This document shows positions 33,244 through 40,253 of a stretch of 64,000 bases of DNA, one piece after another. Every line of letters begins with the position of its first letter. The stretch's first letter is position 1. Origin of the DNA: Lysobacter enzymogenes (lineage in GTDB: Bacteria; Pseudomonadota; Gammaproteobacteria; Xanthomonadales; Xanthomonadaceae); NCBI RefSeq assembly GCF_900106525.1, contig NZ_FNOG01000004.1, positions 1 through 64,000 on the forward strand, read 5' to 3'. The position numbers and the translations under genes are program-made. The notes beneath the pieces are model-generated. The model saw nothing but the letters and a program-made list of their open reading frames with translations, was not told the DNA's origin and searched no databases.

Positions 33244-34296
33244 CTACTCGCCCTCGCCCGCCTGGAACGCATCGCCGAGCGCATCGGCGGCCGCCTGCAC
33301 CACCGGGATCACCCGGTCGTAAGCCATCCGGGTCGGCCCGATCACCCCGAGCACGCCGAGCACGCGCCCGCCCGAGGTGTACGGCGCAGTCACCAACGAC
33401 ACGCCTTCCAGCGGCGCCAGCCCGGTTTCCTCGCCGATGAAGATGCGCAGGCCCGGCGCGCTCACCGTGCGCTCGAGCAATTGCAGGATCTCGCGCTTGC
33501 GGGCGAAGGCCTCGAACAGCTCGCGCAGGCGGTCCAGGTCGGCCAGCTCCTGCACGCCCATCAGCCGGGTCTGCCCGGCCAGGACCATGTCGTCGCCGTC
33601 CGGCGCCAGCGCCTGCTCGGCCAGTTCCACCGACTGTGCCAGCAGCGCCTGCATCTCCGACTGGGCGTTGCGCAGCTCCCGCAGCAAGGTCGCGCGGATC
33701 TCGGCCACCGGGCGGCCGGCGAAGTGGGCGTTGAGGTAGTTGCCGACCCGCTCCAGCTCGCCGGCCTCGAACGGACGGCGGGTCTGGATGATCCGGTTCT
33801 GCACCTCTTGATCGGCGAACACCAGGATCGCCAGCACCCGCTGAGCGTCCAGCGGCACGAACTCGATCCGGCGGAACGCGAACTGCTCGCGCTTGGGCAC
33901 GCTGACCACGCCGACGAAGTGGGTCATCGCCGACAGCAGCTCCGAGGCGCTGCCGAGCAAGGCCTGGGTGCCGGAGCCCGAGGGCAGCTCGCTGCGCAGC
34001 CGCGCCACCTCGCCGTCGGGCAGCGGCCGCACCTGCAGCAGCGAATCGACGAACAGGCGGTAGCCCTGGGCGGTGGGGATGCGCCCGGCCGAGGTGTGCG
34101 GCGCGCTGAGCAGTCCGGCCTCTTCCAGGTCGGACAGGATGTTGCGGATCGTCGCCGCGCTGACATCGAGCCCGGCATGCCGGGCCAGGGTCTGCGAACC
34201 GACCGGCTCGCCGCTGTGGATGTAGCGGCCGATCAGCGCGCGCAACAGCTGGCGCGCGCGCGGGTCGAGGGCGGGGTCGTTGGGGCGGCGGTTCAT
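33244..34296 (-). CDS. hrcA: heat-inducible transcription repressor HrcA
   Basis: A 350-residue repressor of class I heat-shock genes. The N-terminal winged helix includes QLLRALIGRYIHSGEPVGSQ and SAATIRNILSDLEEAGLL, followed by HTSAGRIPTAQGYRLFVDSLL, the family's signature. A GAF-like middle and the C-terminal GVIGPTRMAYDRVIPVV are present. It usually binds CIRCE inverted repeats with help from GroEL. No CIRCE element is visible in front of hrcA, grpE or dnaK, so its targets (for example groESL) are probably elsewhere. The ATG has no Shine-Dalgarno and lies just 6 bp behind a -10 hexamer. Confidence 0.97.
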   Translation of the reverse strand: MNRRPNDPALDPRARQLLRALIGRYIHSGEPVGSQTLARHAGLDVSAATIRNILSDLEEAGLLSAPHTSAGRIPTAQGYRLFVDSLLQVRPLPDGEVARLRSELPSGSGTQALLGSASELLSAMTHFVGVVSVPKREQFAFRRIEFVPLDAQRVLAILVFADQEVQNRIIQTRRPFEAGELERVGNYLNAHFAGRPVAEIRATLLRELRNAQSEMQALLAQSVELAEQALAPDGDDMVLAGQTRLMGVQELADLDRLRELFEAFARKREILQLLERTVSAPGLRIFIGEETGLAPLEGVSLVTAPYTSGGRVLGVLGVIGPTRMAYDRVIPVVQAAADALGDAFQAGEGE

Positions 34297-34302
34297 GGGG
34301 GC

Positions 34303-34331
34303 GATATATGCGCGCGGAGGGCTGGGTGCAA
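34303..34331 (-). promoter_or_regulatory. sigma-70 promoter for hrcA, predicted leaderless
   Basis: On the minus strand: TTGCAC (34331-34326), 17-bp spacer, TATATC (34308-34303), then GCCCCC and the ATG. Transcription would start at or within a base or two of the start codon, consistent with the missing Shine-Dalgarno. Confidence 0.6.
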
Positions 34332-34373
34332 GCGGCGGGGTGGGTTTGGAGGTGGGAAGTGGGAAGTGGGGCT

Positions 34374-34430
34374 TAGGGGGTTGGGCTTGGGGGTTGGGCT
34401 TGGGGGTTGGGCTTGGGCGTTAGGCGTTGG
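34374..34430. repeat. G-rich tandem tract with G-quadruplex potential
   Basis: Successive copies of GGGTTGGGCTTGG give many closely spaced runs of three or more G on the plus strand. It could fold as a G-quadruplex or expand by slippage. Confidence 0.75.
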
Positions 34431-34468
34431 AGGCCTGAGTGCGGCCAGGAGCCGCCGCGCCCCTACCT

Positions 34469-34557
34469 ACCGTCATCCCCGCGAAGGCGGGGATCCAGAG
34501 ACTTCAGAGTCATGTCGCGATAAAGCCCTGGATCCCCGCCTTCGCGGGGATGACGGT
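34469..34557. repeat. REP-like family 3, perfect 30-bp inverted pair
   Basis: Arms 34469-34498 and 34528-34557 begin and end with ACCGTCATCCCCGCGAAG and its complement, with about 29 bp between. The core CGTCATCCCCGCGAAGGC is, from general knowledge, a widespread intergenic repeat in Xanthomonadaceae. Confidence 0.9.
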
Positions 34558-34816
34558 CGGGAAGGAACTCAATCGCCCCTTGCCCCAGAGCAGCCCCACC
34601 CGCTCGAAGCCGCCTTTCGCTCAAAGCCCCTCTCCCGCTCGCGGGAGAGGGGTTGGGGTGAGGGCCGAGCCCCCGCGCGCCCTCATCCCCCCCTGCGGGG
34701 CACCTTCTCCCGCCAGCGGGAGAAGGAAAAGTCGACGCGGGTCCGAAGCACCCCGGCCGTCGCGCCGGGTCGCTGCGACCGCACGTCATCCGCCGCGATC
34801 ATACTGATGCCCCTAC

Positions 34817-34864
34817 GCTCCACGGCTCCACGGCTCCACAGCTCCACGGCTCCTCCGCTCCTCC
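34817..34864. repeat. 8-bp microsatellite
   Basis: Six consecutive 8-bp units based on GCTCCACG, the last two reading GCTCCTCC. Non-coding, upstream of recN. Confidence 0.8.
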
Positions 34865-35020
34865 GCTTCATCGCCTCATCGCTCCACCCCCCCCCACCGC
34901 CCCAACCCAGAACCACCACCCGCCCCAGCGTCTCACCTCCTGATCCACCCTCCCCTTACGCTCGCTCACGCCGCGCGCCCATTCCCAGGCGCCGCCCCGC
35001 CCAGGCACAATCGCCGCCGC

Positions 35021-36703
35021 ATGCTCGCCCATCTTTCGCTCAAGCAATTCGCCGTCGTCACCGCCGCCGAACTCAGCTTCGGTCCGGGTCTCACCGTCAT
35101 CTCCGGCGAAACCGGCGCCGGCAAGTCCTTGCTGGTCGACGCGCTCGGCCTGCTCGGCGGCCTGCGCGCCGACAGCGGCGTGGTCCGCCACGGCGCCGAC
35201 CGCGCCGAGCTGGTCGCCGATTTCACCCTCGACGACGCCCCGCTCGCCGCGGCCTGGCTGGCCGAGAACGAACTCGACGAAACCGGCGACGGCGACGCCC
35301 CGGTCTGCCAGATCCGCCGGGTGATCCGCGCCGACGGCGGCTCGCGCGCCTGGGTCAACGGCCGCCCGGTGACCTTGAGCCAACTGGCGGACCTGACCTC
35401 CCGCCTGGTCGAGATCCACGGCCAGCACGAACACCAGGCCCTGCTCACCCGCGCCAGCCAGCTCGACCTGCTCGACGCCTACGGCCGCCACGAGGCCGTG
35501 CGCGAGCCGGTCGCCGCCGCTGCGCGCGCGTGGAGCGCGCTGCTGCGCGAGCGCGACGGCCTGGTCGCCCAGGGCGACGTCTCCGACCGCATCGGCTGGC
35601 TCGAACACCAGCACGCCGAACTCGAACGCGAGGCGCTGGAACCCGACGCCATCGCCAAGCTCAACGCCGACCACCGCCGCCACGCCCACGCCGCCGGCCT
35701 GATCGCCGCCTGCGAGAGCGCGTTCGCGCGCATCGGCGGCGACGAAGGCCCGTCGCTGACCCGCACCCTGCAACAGGTGCGCGGCGACCTGCAGCGCGTG
35801 GCCGAGCACGAGCCGCGCCTGACCGAGGTCGACGCCATGCTCGACAACGCCGCGATCCAGATCGACGAAGCGCTGAGCCTGCTCGACCGCGTGCGCGACG
35901 ACCTCGACCTGGACCCGTCCGAATTCGAACGCATCGAAGCCAAGCTCGGCCGCCTGCACGAGCTGGCGCGCAAGCACCGGGTCGCGCCCGAGCAACTGGC
36001 CGCCACCCGCGACGGCGTCGGCGCCGAGCTGGAACAACTGCGCGGCGCCGGCGAGCGCCTGGACAAGCTCGACGGCGAGATCGACCTGGCGCGCAAGCAG
36101 TGGCGCCAGGCCGCCGACGCGCTCGGCCGCGTCCGCCGCGAGGCCGCCGCCTCGCTGTCGGCGCGCACCACCGAACTGATCGGCGAACTCGGCATGGGCG
36201 GCGGCCGCTTCGCGGTCGAGATCGAACCGCAAGACCAGGACCGGCCCGACCCGAACGGCGCCGAACGCGTCGAGTTCATGGTCGCCGCCAACCCCGGCCA
36301 ACCGCCGCGGCCGCTGCGCAAGGTCGCCTCCGGCGGCGAACTCTCGCGCATCTCGCTGGCGATCGAAGTGGCCGCGTTCGGCCTGGACGCGGTGCCGACG
36401 ATGGTGTTCGACGAAGTCGACACCGGCATCGGCGGCGCCGTGGCCGAGATCGTCGGCCAGAAGCTGCGCGCGCTCGGCGGCAGCCGCCAGGTGCTGTGCG
36501 TGACCCACCTGGCCCAGGTCGCGGCCCAGGGCCACGCCCACTATCGGGTCGCCAAGGCCGCCAGCGAAGGCGTCACCCAAAGCGCGGTGCAGGTGCTGGA
36601 AGCCAAGCAGCGCGAGGAAGAGCTGGCGCGCATGCTCGGCGGCGTCGAGCTGACCAAGGAAGTGCGGGCGGCGGCGCGGCGGCTGTTGGCCGACGTGGTC
36701 TGA
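35021..36703 (+). CDS. recN: DNA repair protein RecN
   Basis: A 560-residue SMC-like ATPase for double-strand-break repair, normal length. The N-terminus MLAHLSLKQFAVVTAAELSF leads to the Walker A GETGAGKS. Two coiled-coil arms span ~150-350. The C-terminal ATPase half has the signature VASGGELSRISLAIE and the Walker B MVFDEVDTGIGG. It is the first plus-strand gene after the heat-shock cluster. No LexA-type box was noticed immediately upstream. Confidence 0.97.
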   Translation: MLAHLSLKQFAVVTAAELSFGPGLTVISGETGAGKSLLVDALGLLGGLRADSGVVRHGADRAELVADFTLDDAPLAAAWLAENELDETGDGDAPVCQIRRVIRADGGSRAWVNGRPVTLSQLADLTSRLVEIHGQHEHQALLTRASQLDLLDAYGRHEAVREPVAAAARAWSALLRERDGLVAQGDVSDRIGWLEHQHAELEREALEPDAIAKLNADHRRHAHAAGLIAACESAFARIGGDEGPSLTRTLQQVRGDLQRVAEHEPRLTEVDAMLDNAAIQIDEALSLLDRVRDDLDLDPSEFERIEAKLGRLHELARKHRVAPEQLAATRDGVGAELEQLRGAGERLDKLDGEIDLARKQWRQAADALGRVRREAAASLSARTTELIGELGMGGGRFAVEIEPQDQDRPDPNGAERVEFMVAANPGQPPRPLRKVASGGELSRISLAIEVAAFGLDAVPTMVFDEVDTGIGGAVAEIVGQKLRALGGSRQVLCVTHLAQVAAQGHAHYRVAKAASEGVTQSAVQVLEAKQREEELARMLGGVELTKEVRAAARRLLADVV

Positions 36704-36747
36704 ACGACGGCGCCCGACGGCGGACGAGTCTTACAGGGGGAACATCG

Positions 36748-37131
36748 ATGAGCGCGACACCGCCCAAGCCTTATAAGCCCGCGCCGCGCGACGGCCTGTC
36801 CTACACCGCCGGCCTGCTCGCCATCGGCGCCGGCGCGCTCGGCCTGTGGCTGGCCTACGAGGCGCTGGAATCGGCCGCGCGGCACATGGACGCGATGTTC
36901 TACAACGGCAAGTTCACCGTGATCGCGCCGGCGTTCGCGTTCGCCGGCTTCAACATCCTGATCCGCGGCCCGGAGGGCATCAACCTGCTCGACCGCCCCG
37001 GCACCGGCAAGGTCAGCACGTTGAACGCCGTATTGCTCGCGCTGAGCATGGCCGCGGGCCTGGCGATAGCGTTCTATGTCGACTGGCAATTGCGCGCCCT
37101 GGGCTACGAGCGCGGCTCGATCTTCTCCTGA
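36748..37131 (+). CDS. small multi-spanning membrane protein
   Basis: A 127-residue protein with a Pro/Lys-rich N-terminus. Likely membrane helices lie at ~22-40 (AGLLAIGAGALGLWLAYEAL), ~55-75 (IAPAFAFAGFNILI) and ~95-115 (NAVLLALSMAAGLAIAFYV). An AGGGGG Shine-Dalgarno lies 9-10 nt before ATG. It begins 44 bp after recN and ends in front of a bidirectional terminator shared with fur. Function unknown. Confidence 0.78.
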   Translation: MSATPPKPYKPAPRDGLSYTAGLLAIGAGALGLWLAYEALESAARHMDAMFYNGKFTVIAPAFAFAGFNILIRGPEGINLLDRPGTGKVSTLNAVLLALSMAAGLAIAFYVDWQLRALGYERGSIFS

Positions 37132-37153
37132 TCGGCGCCGGTCGGCCGCGCAC

Positions 37154-37180
37154 AAAAAAGCCCGCATACGCGGGCTTTTT
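37154..37180. terminator. bidirectional rho-independent terminator
   Basis: Stem AAGCCCGC / GCGGGCTT flanked by A and T tracts on both sides, between convergent genes (membrane protein on plus, fur on minus). Confidence 0.92.
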
Positions 37181-37219
37181 CGTTGCAGCGCCGCGACGCC
37201 GAAGCGCCGCGCCCGCGGA

Positions 37220-37621
37220 TCAGCGCTTCTTGCGCACGTACAGCACCAGCGAATGCTCTTCGATCAGGTAACCGTGCTCGGCGGCGATCTTGCGCTGCAG
37301 CTCTTCGATCTCGGTGCTTTCGAACTCGATGATCTTGCCGGTGTCGATGTCGACCATGTGGTCGTGGTGGTGGCCGCGATCGAGCTCGTAGACCGACTGG
37401 CCGGCCTCGAAGTTGTGCTTGAGCACCAGACCGGCCGACTCGAACTGGGTCAGCACCCGGTAGACCGTGGCCAGGCCGATGTCCTCGCCCTTTTCCAGCA
37501 GCATCCGGTAGATGTCTTCCGCGGTCATGTGGCGCGGCTTGGCGCTTTCCAGCAACTCGAGGATCCGCATGCGCGGATGGGTGACCTTGAGTCCGGCGTT
37601 GCGCAGGTCCTGAGATTCCAT
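37220..37621 (-). CDS. fur: ferric uptake regulator Fur
   Basis: A 133-residue iron-responsive repressor. The N-terminal winged helix carries GLKVTHPRMRILELL and GLATVYRVLTQFESAGLV. The metal-binding hinge is ELDRGHHHDHMVD, and the C-terminal dimerisation part ends HSLVLYVRKKR. Unusually, the protein has no cysteine at all: the CxxC zinc pair of E. coli Fur is replaced by VDID after HHHDHM. It is divergent from bamE, the same arrangement as omlA-fur in Xanthomonas, so the two share a 211-bp control region. Confidence 0.97.
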   Translation of the reverse strand: MESQDLRNAGLKVTHPRMRILELLESAKPRHMTAEDIYRMLLEKGEDIGLATVYRVLTQFESAGLVLKHNFEAGQSVYELDRGHHHDHMVDIDTGKIIEFESTEIEELQRKIAAEHGYLIEEHSLVLYVRKKR

Positions 37622-37764
37622 GAGGGCGTTGTCCCTTCGATAACGTGGGCCGGTGGAGCCGGCCCGGGTGGAGACCGGCTGGCCGTCGCCGCGAAGGGCG
37701 TACAGGGCGGGCGGGCCGGAATGGCGGATGAACGCGAGGGGCCGCCCCGCGCCGCGATCCGCCC

Positions 37765-37792
37765 TTGGTGGAGTCGCCCTTCAGTGTATCAT
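37765..37792 (+). promoter_or_regulatory. bamE promoter
   Basis: TTGGTG (37765-37770), 16-bp spacer, TATCAT (37787-37792), about 40 bp upstream of the bamE ATG, in the shared fur-bamE spacer. Confidence 0.5.
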
Positions 37793-37832
37793 CGGGCCCG
37801 TTGCCTTCGACTGCCGCCGACACTCCTATCCG

Positions 37833-38228
37833 ATGCGTAAAGTCCTGCTCGTTCTCTCGCTCGCCCTGGTCACCTCCGGCTGCGGCATCATCTACAAGCA
37901 GCCCATCTACCAGGGCAATCTGCTGGAGAAGACCGCGGTCGACCAGCTCCAGGCCGGCATGAGCAAGCAGCAGGTGCAGGTGCTGATCGGCACGCCGTCG
38001 ATCGAAGACCCGTTCCACCAGAACCGCTGGGACTACACCTCGACCCAGCGCGTCGACCGCCTCGGCCACACCTCGCGCAAGAACCTGACCCTGTGGTTCG
38101 AGAACGACGCCCTGACCAAGTGGGAAGGCGACTACTTCCCCGAGCAGGACAAGGAAATCGCCGCCGCCTCGGTCAAGCAGTTCGGCCGCAACCTGGCCAA
38201 GGAAAAGGACAAGAAGAAGCGCCGCTGA
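37833..38228 (+). CDS. bamE: outer membrane protein assembly factor BamE (OmlA/SmpA lipoprotein)
   Basis: A 131-residue outer-membrane lipoprotein of the Bam complex. The signal peptide MRKVLLVLSLALVTSGC ends in a lipobox with Cys17 as the lipidated residue. The SmpA/OmlA fold follows: LQAGMSKQQVQVLIGTPSIEDPFHQNRWDY. The Lys-rich C-terminus (KEKDKKKRR) is typical of xanthomonad OmlA. The ATG is fixed by the signal peptide; an in-frame extension upstream overlaps the promoter. A strong terminator follows within 25 bp. Confidence 0.95.
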   Translation: MRKVLLVLSLALVTSGCGIIYKQPIYQGNLLEKTAVDQLQAGMSKQQVQVLIGTPSIEDPFHQNRWDYTSTQRVDRLGHTSRKNLTLWFENDALTKWEGDYFPEQDKEIAAASVKQFGRNLAKEKDKKKRR

Positions 38229-38249
38229 GGCGCCGCTCTCGTCCCGCGA

Positions 38250-38276
38250 AAACAGCCGCCGAAAGGCGGCTGTTTC
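38250..38276 (+). terminator. bamE terminator
   Basis: AAACAGCCGCC, GAAA loop, GGCGGCTGTTT: an 11-bp perfect stem ending in T residues 22 bp after the bamE stop. Confidence 0.9.
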
Positions 38277-38280
38277 GTTT

Positions 38281-38537
38281 GTGGGAGGGCTTTCGCTCCC
38301 GACGCCTTCCGCTCTTGTGGGAGGGCCTTCAGGCCCGATGCCTTGCGCTCAGATCGCAGCGCCCCACCCGTCGCCCGCCGCGCAGACCCGCGCCAGCCAA
38401 CACATGCGACTCTGTGGCAGGACCTCCAGGTCAGGACAAGCCGCTCTTGTGGGAGGGCCTTCAGGCCCGACGCTGTTGGATCCGGGCATCGCGACCTGGC
38501 ACAAAAGCCTCGGGCCTGAAGGCCCTCCTACAAGAGC
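38281..38537. repeat. cluster of palindromic repeat family 1 copies
   Basis: Two successive half copies at 38281-38345, then an inverted pair at 38444-38537 (CTCTTGTGGGAGGGCC ... GGCCCTCCTACAAGAG). It fills the space between bamE and the convergent rnfH gene. Confidence 0.88.
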
Positions 38538-38555
38538 CGCGCCTGAGCCAGGCAA

Positions 38556-38825
38556 TCACTTCTTCTTGAGCGGCCGCTCCTCGGCCCGTCGCCGCCGCGC
38601 TTCCTTCGGGTCGATCTGCAGCGCCCGCAGCACCTCGACCCGGTCGCCGTCGCGCAGCACGGTCTCGACGCCCGCGCGCACGCCGAACACGGCGTAGCCG
38701 GTCGTCTCGGCATCGTCGGCGAAGCCGGCCGCGGCCACGGCCTGGGCCAGCGTCGCGCCCTCGTCGAGGTCCAAGGCCATCGCTTCGAACCGGCGCGGCC
38801 AGGCGCGGACCACGTCGATCTTCAC
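38556..38825 (-). CDS. rnfH: RnfH/RatB family ubiquitin-like protein
   Basis: An 89-residue UPF0125 protein with a beta-grasp (ubiquitin-like) fold. It starts at GTG ([20 protein letters not shown]), within a GTGA overlap with the stop of ratA. The C-terminal half has GDRVEVLRALQIDPKEARRRRAEE, the family signature. The gene pair ratA-rnfH next to smpB is conserved in gammaproteobacteria. Function is not settled; it is often called the antitoxin of RatA by position only. Confidence 0.9.
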   Translation of the reverse strand: MKIDVVRAWPRRFEAMALDLDEGATLAQAVAAAGFADDAETTGYAVFGVRAGVETVLRDGDRVEVLRALQIDPKEARRRRAEERPLKKK

Positions 38826-39313
38826 GCAGGCGTCTCGCCCGACGCCGGGCCGGCCGCGGCCGGGCTCGGCACCGGAGCCGCCGGCTCCGCGCCACGATCG
38901 GCGACGCGGACGAAGTCGTCGACCATGCGGTCGGCCAGGCTCTGGAACCCCAGCGCCATCGCCGGCCCCAGCAGCTTCAGCGCCGGCTCGAACTCCAGGG
39001 TCAGCGTGACCTTGCACGCCGACTCGTCCAGCGCATGGAACTCCCAGCGCCCGCCGAGCTTGCGGAACGGCCCGTCGACCAGCTTGAGCTCGATGTGGCG
39101 CGGCGGCGACAGCGTGTTGTGGGTGGTGAACCAGGTGCGCAGCGCGCCCAGGCCCAGGTCCAGCCGCGCGACCATGTGCGCGTCGTCGGCCTCCAGCACC
39201 TGCGCGGCCTCGCACCAATCGAAGCGGCGCGGATAGGCGGCGACGTCGTTGACCAGCGCGAACATGCGCGCGGCGGAGTGTTCGACCAGGGCGGAGCGGC
39301 GGATGGTAGGCAT
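38822..39313 (-). CDS. ratA: RatA family START-domain protein
   Basis: A 163-residue SRPBCC/START-like protein (COQ10/RatA family). The start [24 protein letters not shown] is the family N-terminus; an in-frame upstream ATG adds a non-conserved Arg-rich piece. Other conserved parts are [28 protein letters not shown] and [17 protein letters not shown]. In E. coli the homologue was reported to block 70S ribosome association; in mitochondria the relative binds ubiquinone. It is divergent from smpB and overlaps rnfH by 4 bp. Confidence 0.92.
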   Translation of the reverse strand: MPTIRRSALVEHSAARMFALVNDVAAYPRRFDWCEAAQVLEADDAHMVARLDLGLGALRTWFTTHNTLSPPRHIELKLVDGPFRKLGGRWEFHALDESACKVTLTLEFEPALKLLGPAMALGFQSLADRMVDDFVRVADRGAEPAAPVPSPAAAGPASGETPA

Positions 39314-39509
39314 CGTGTTCGCTAATTGGGATCGCAGCGCGGGATTCAACCGGGTCGTACCGGGACGGGGCCGGGCCGCCCGCATCGGCAACGACCCTGC
39401 GCGTTTCGCGCCGATTTTGCGGCGTTTCGGGCCGGCGCGCGCCCGCTCCGCCGTTGCCGCCCCGCCGGCCGGCTACTCAAACCGCCTCCGGATCGGAGAC
39501 AATCGCCGC

Positions 39510-40019
39510 ATGGCCAAGACAAACAACAAGACCGCCAAGGATAAAGGAAAGGGCGGCGCTGGCGGCACCATCGCGCAGAACAAGCGCGCCCGCCACGAAT
39601 ACCACCTGGAAGAGAACTTCGAGGCCGGCCTGTCCCTGCAGGGCTGGGAGCTCAAGTCGATCCGCGCCGGACGCGCCAACATCACCGACGCCTACGCGGT
39701 GGTGCTGCACGGCGAGATCTACTTGATCGGCGCCCAGATCGTCCCGTTGATTTCCGCCTCCACCCACGTCGTCGCCGACGAACGCCGCAGCCGCAAGCTG
39801 CTGCTGCACCGGCGCGAGATCGACACCCTGATCGGCCGGGTCCAGCGCGACGGCTACACCGTGATTCCCACTTCGCTGTACTGGAAGGGCAACAAGGTCA
39901 AGGCCGGGCTGTCGCTGGCCAAGGGCAAGCAGAGCCACGACAAGCGCGAAGCCAGCAAGGAGCGCGACTGGGAACGCGAGAAGCAGCGGGTCATGCGCCG
40001 GCACAACCGCGACGCGTGA
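39510..40019 (+). CDS. smpB: SsrA-binding protein SmpB
   Basis: A 169-residue tmRNA-binding protein required for trans-translation. The start [12 protein letters not shown] lacks a strong Shine-Dalgarno (CGGAGA about 13 nt upstream). Family markers: [44 protein letters not shown] and the C-terminal tail [15 protein letters not shown]. Its RNA partner ssrA is only 4.2 kb downstream. Confidence 0.97.
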   Translation: MAKTNNKTAKDKGKGGAGGTIAQNKRARHEYHLEENFEAGLSLQGWELKSIRAGRANITDAYAVVLHGEIYLIGAQIVPLISASTHVVADERRSRKLLLHRREIDTLIGRVQRDGYTVIPTSLYWKGNKVKAGLSLAKGKQSHDKREASKERDWEREKQRVMRRHNRDA

Positions 40020-40145
40020 CGGCGGTTGCCGCATAACGCGGCGGCGGTGGGGATATCGGCAGGCTCGGCAGCCGCGGCGCGGGAGACGCGTGCGCCGCGG
40101 CTTGTGCGTGCGCGGGCCTTCGGCGACAGGTTCGCGGTAGACGAT

Positions 40146-40216
40146 TGTCGCGGTCGCGGCTCGCGCCGCTCCTACATGGGCTACCTGTAGGAGCGGCGCG
40201 AGCCGCGACCGCGACA
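40146..40216. repeat. palindromic repeat family 2, perfect 31-bp inverted pair
   Basis: Arms 40146-40176 and 40186-40216 are exact reverse complements (core GTAGGAGCGGCGCGAGCC) with a 9-bp loop. It lies between convergent smpB and the histidine kinase gene, so it may act as a terminator for both, though it has no T tract. Confidence 0.93.
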
Positions 40217-40253
40217 CCGCAAACCCCGGCGCCGCTTCACCCGAGCCGCGCCC

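Larger units (their letters stand above)
34297..35020. other. repeat-rich intergenic region between hrcA and recN
   Basis: About 720 bp with no gene. In order it holds the hrcA promoter, a G-rich tandem tract, a perfect 30-bp inverted pair of REP-like family 3, two short hairpins built on CTCTCCCGCTCGCGGGAGAG and CTTCTCCCGCCAGCGGGAGAAG, and an 8-bp microsatellite. The recN promoter should lie at its right end but no clear hexamers are seen. Confidence 0.8.

Noticed and set aside
34374-34430. CRISPR-like array
   Set aside because: The repeats are about 13 bp, directly abutting, and without spacers.
34297-34440. CIRCE operator upstream of hrcA
   Set aside because: No TTAGCACTC-N9-GAGTGCTAA-like inverted repeat; GAGTGCGG near 34434 lacks the other arm.
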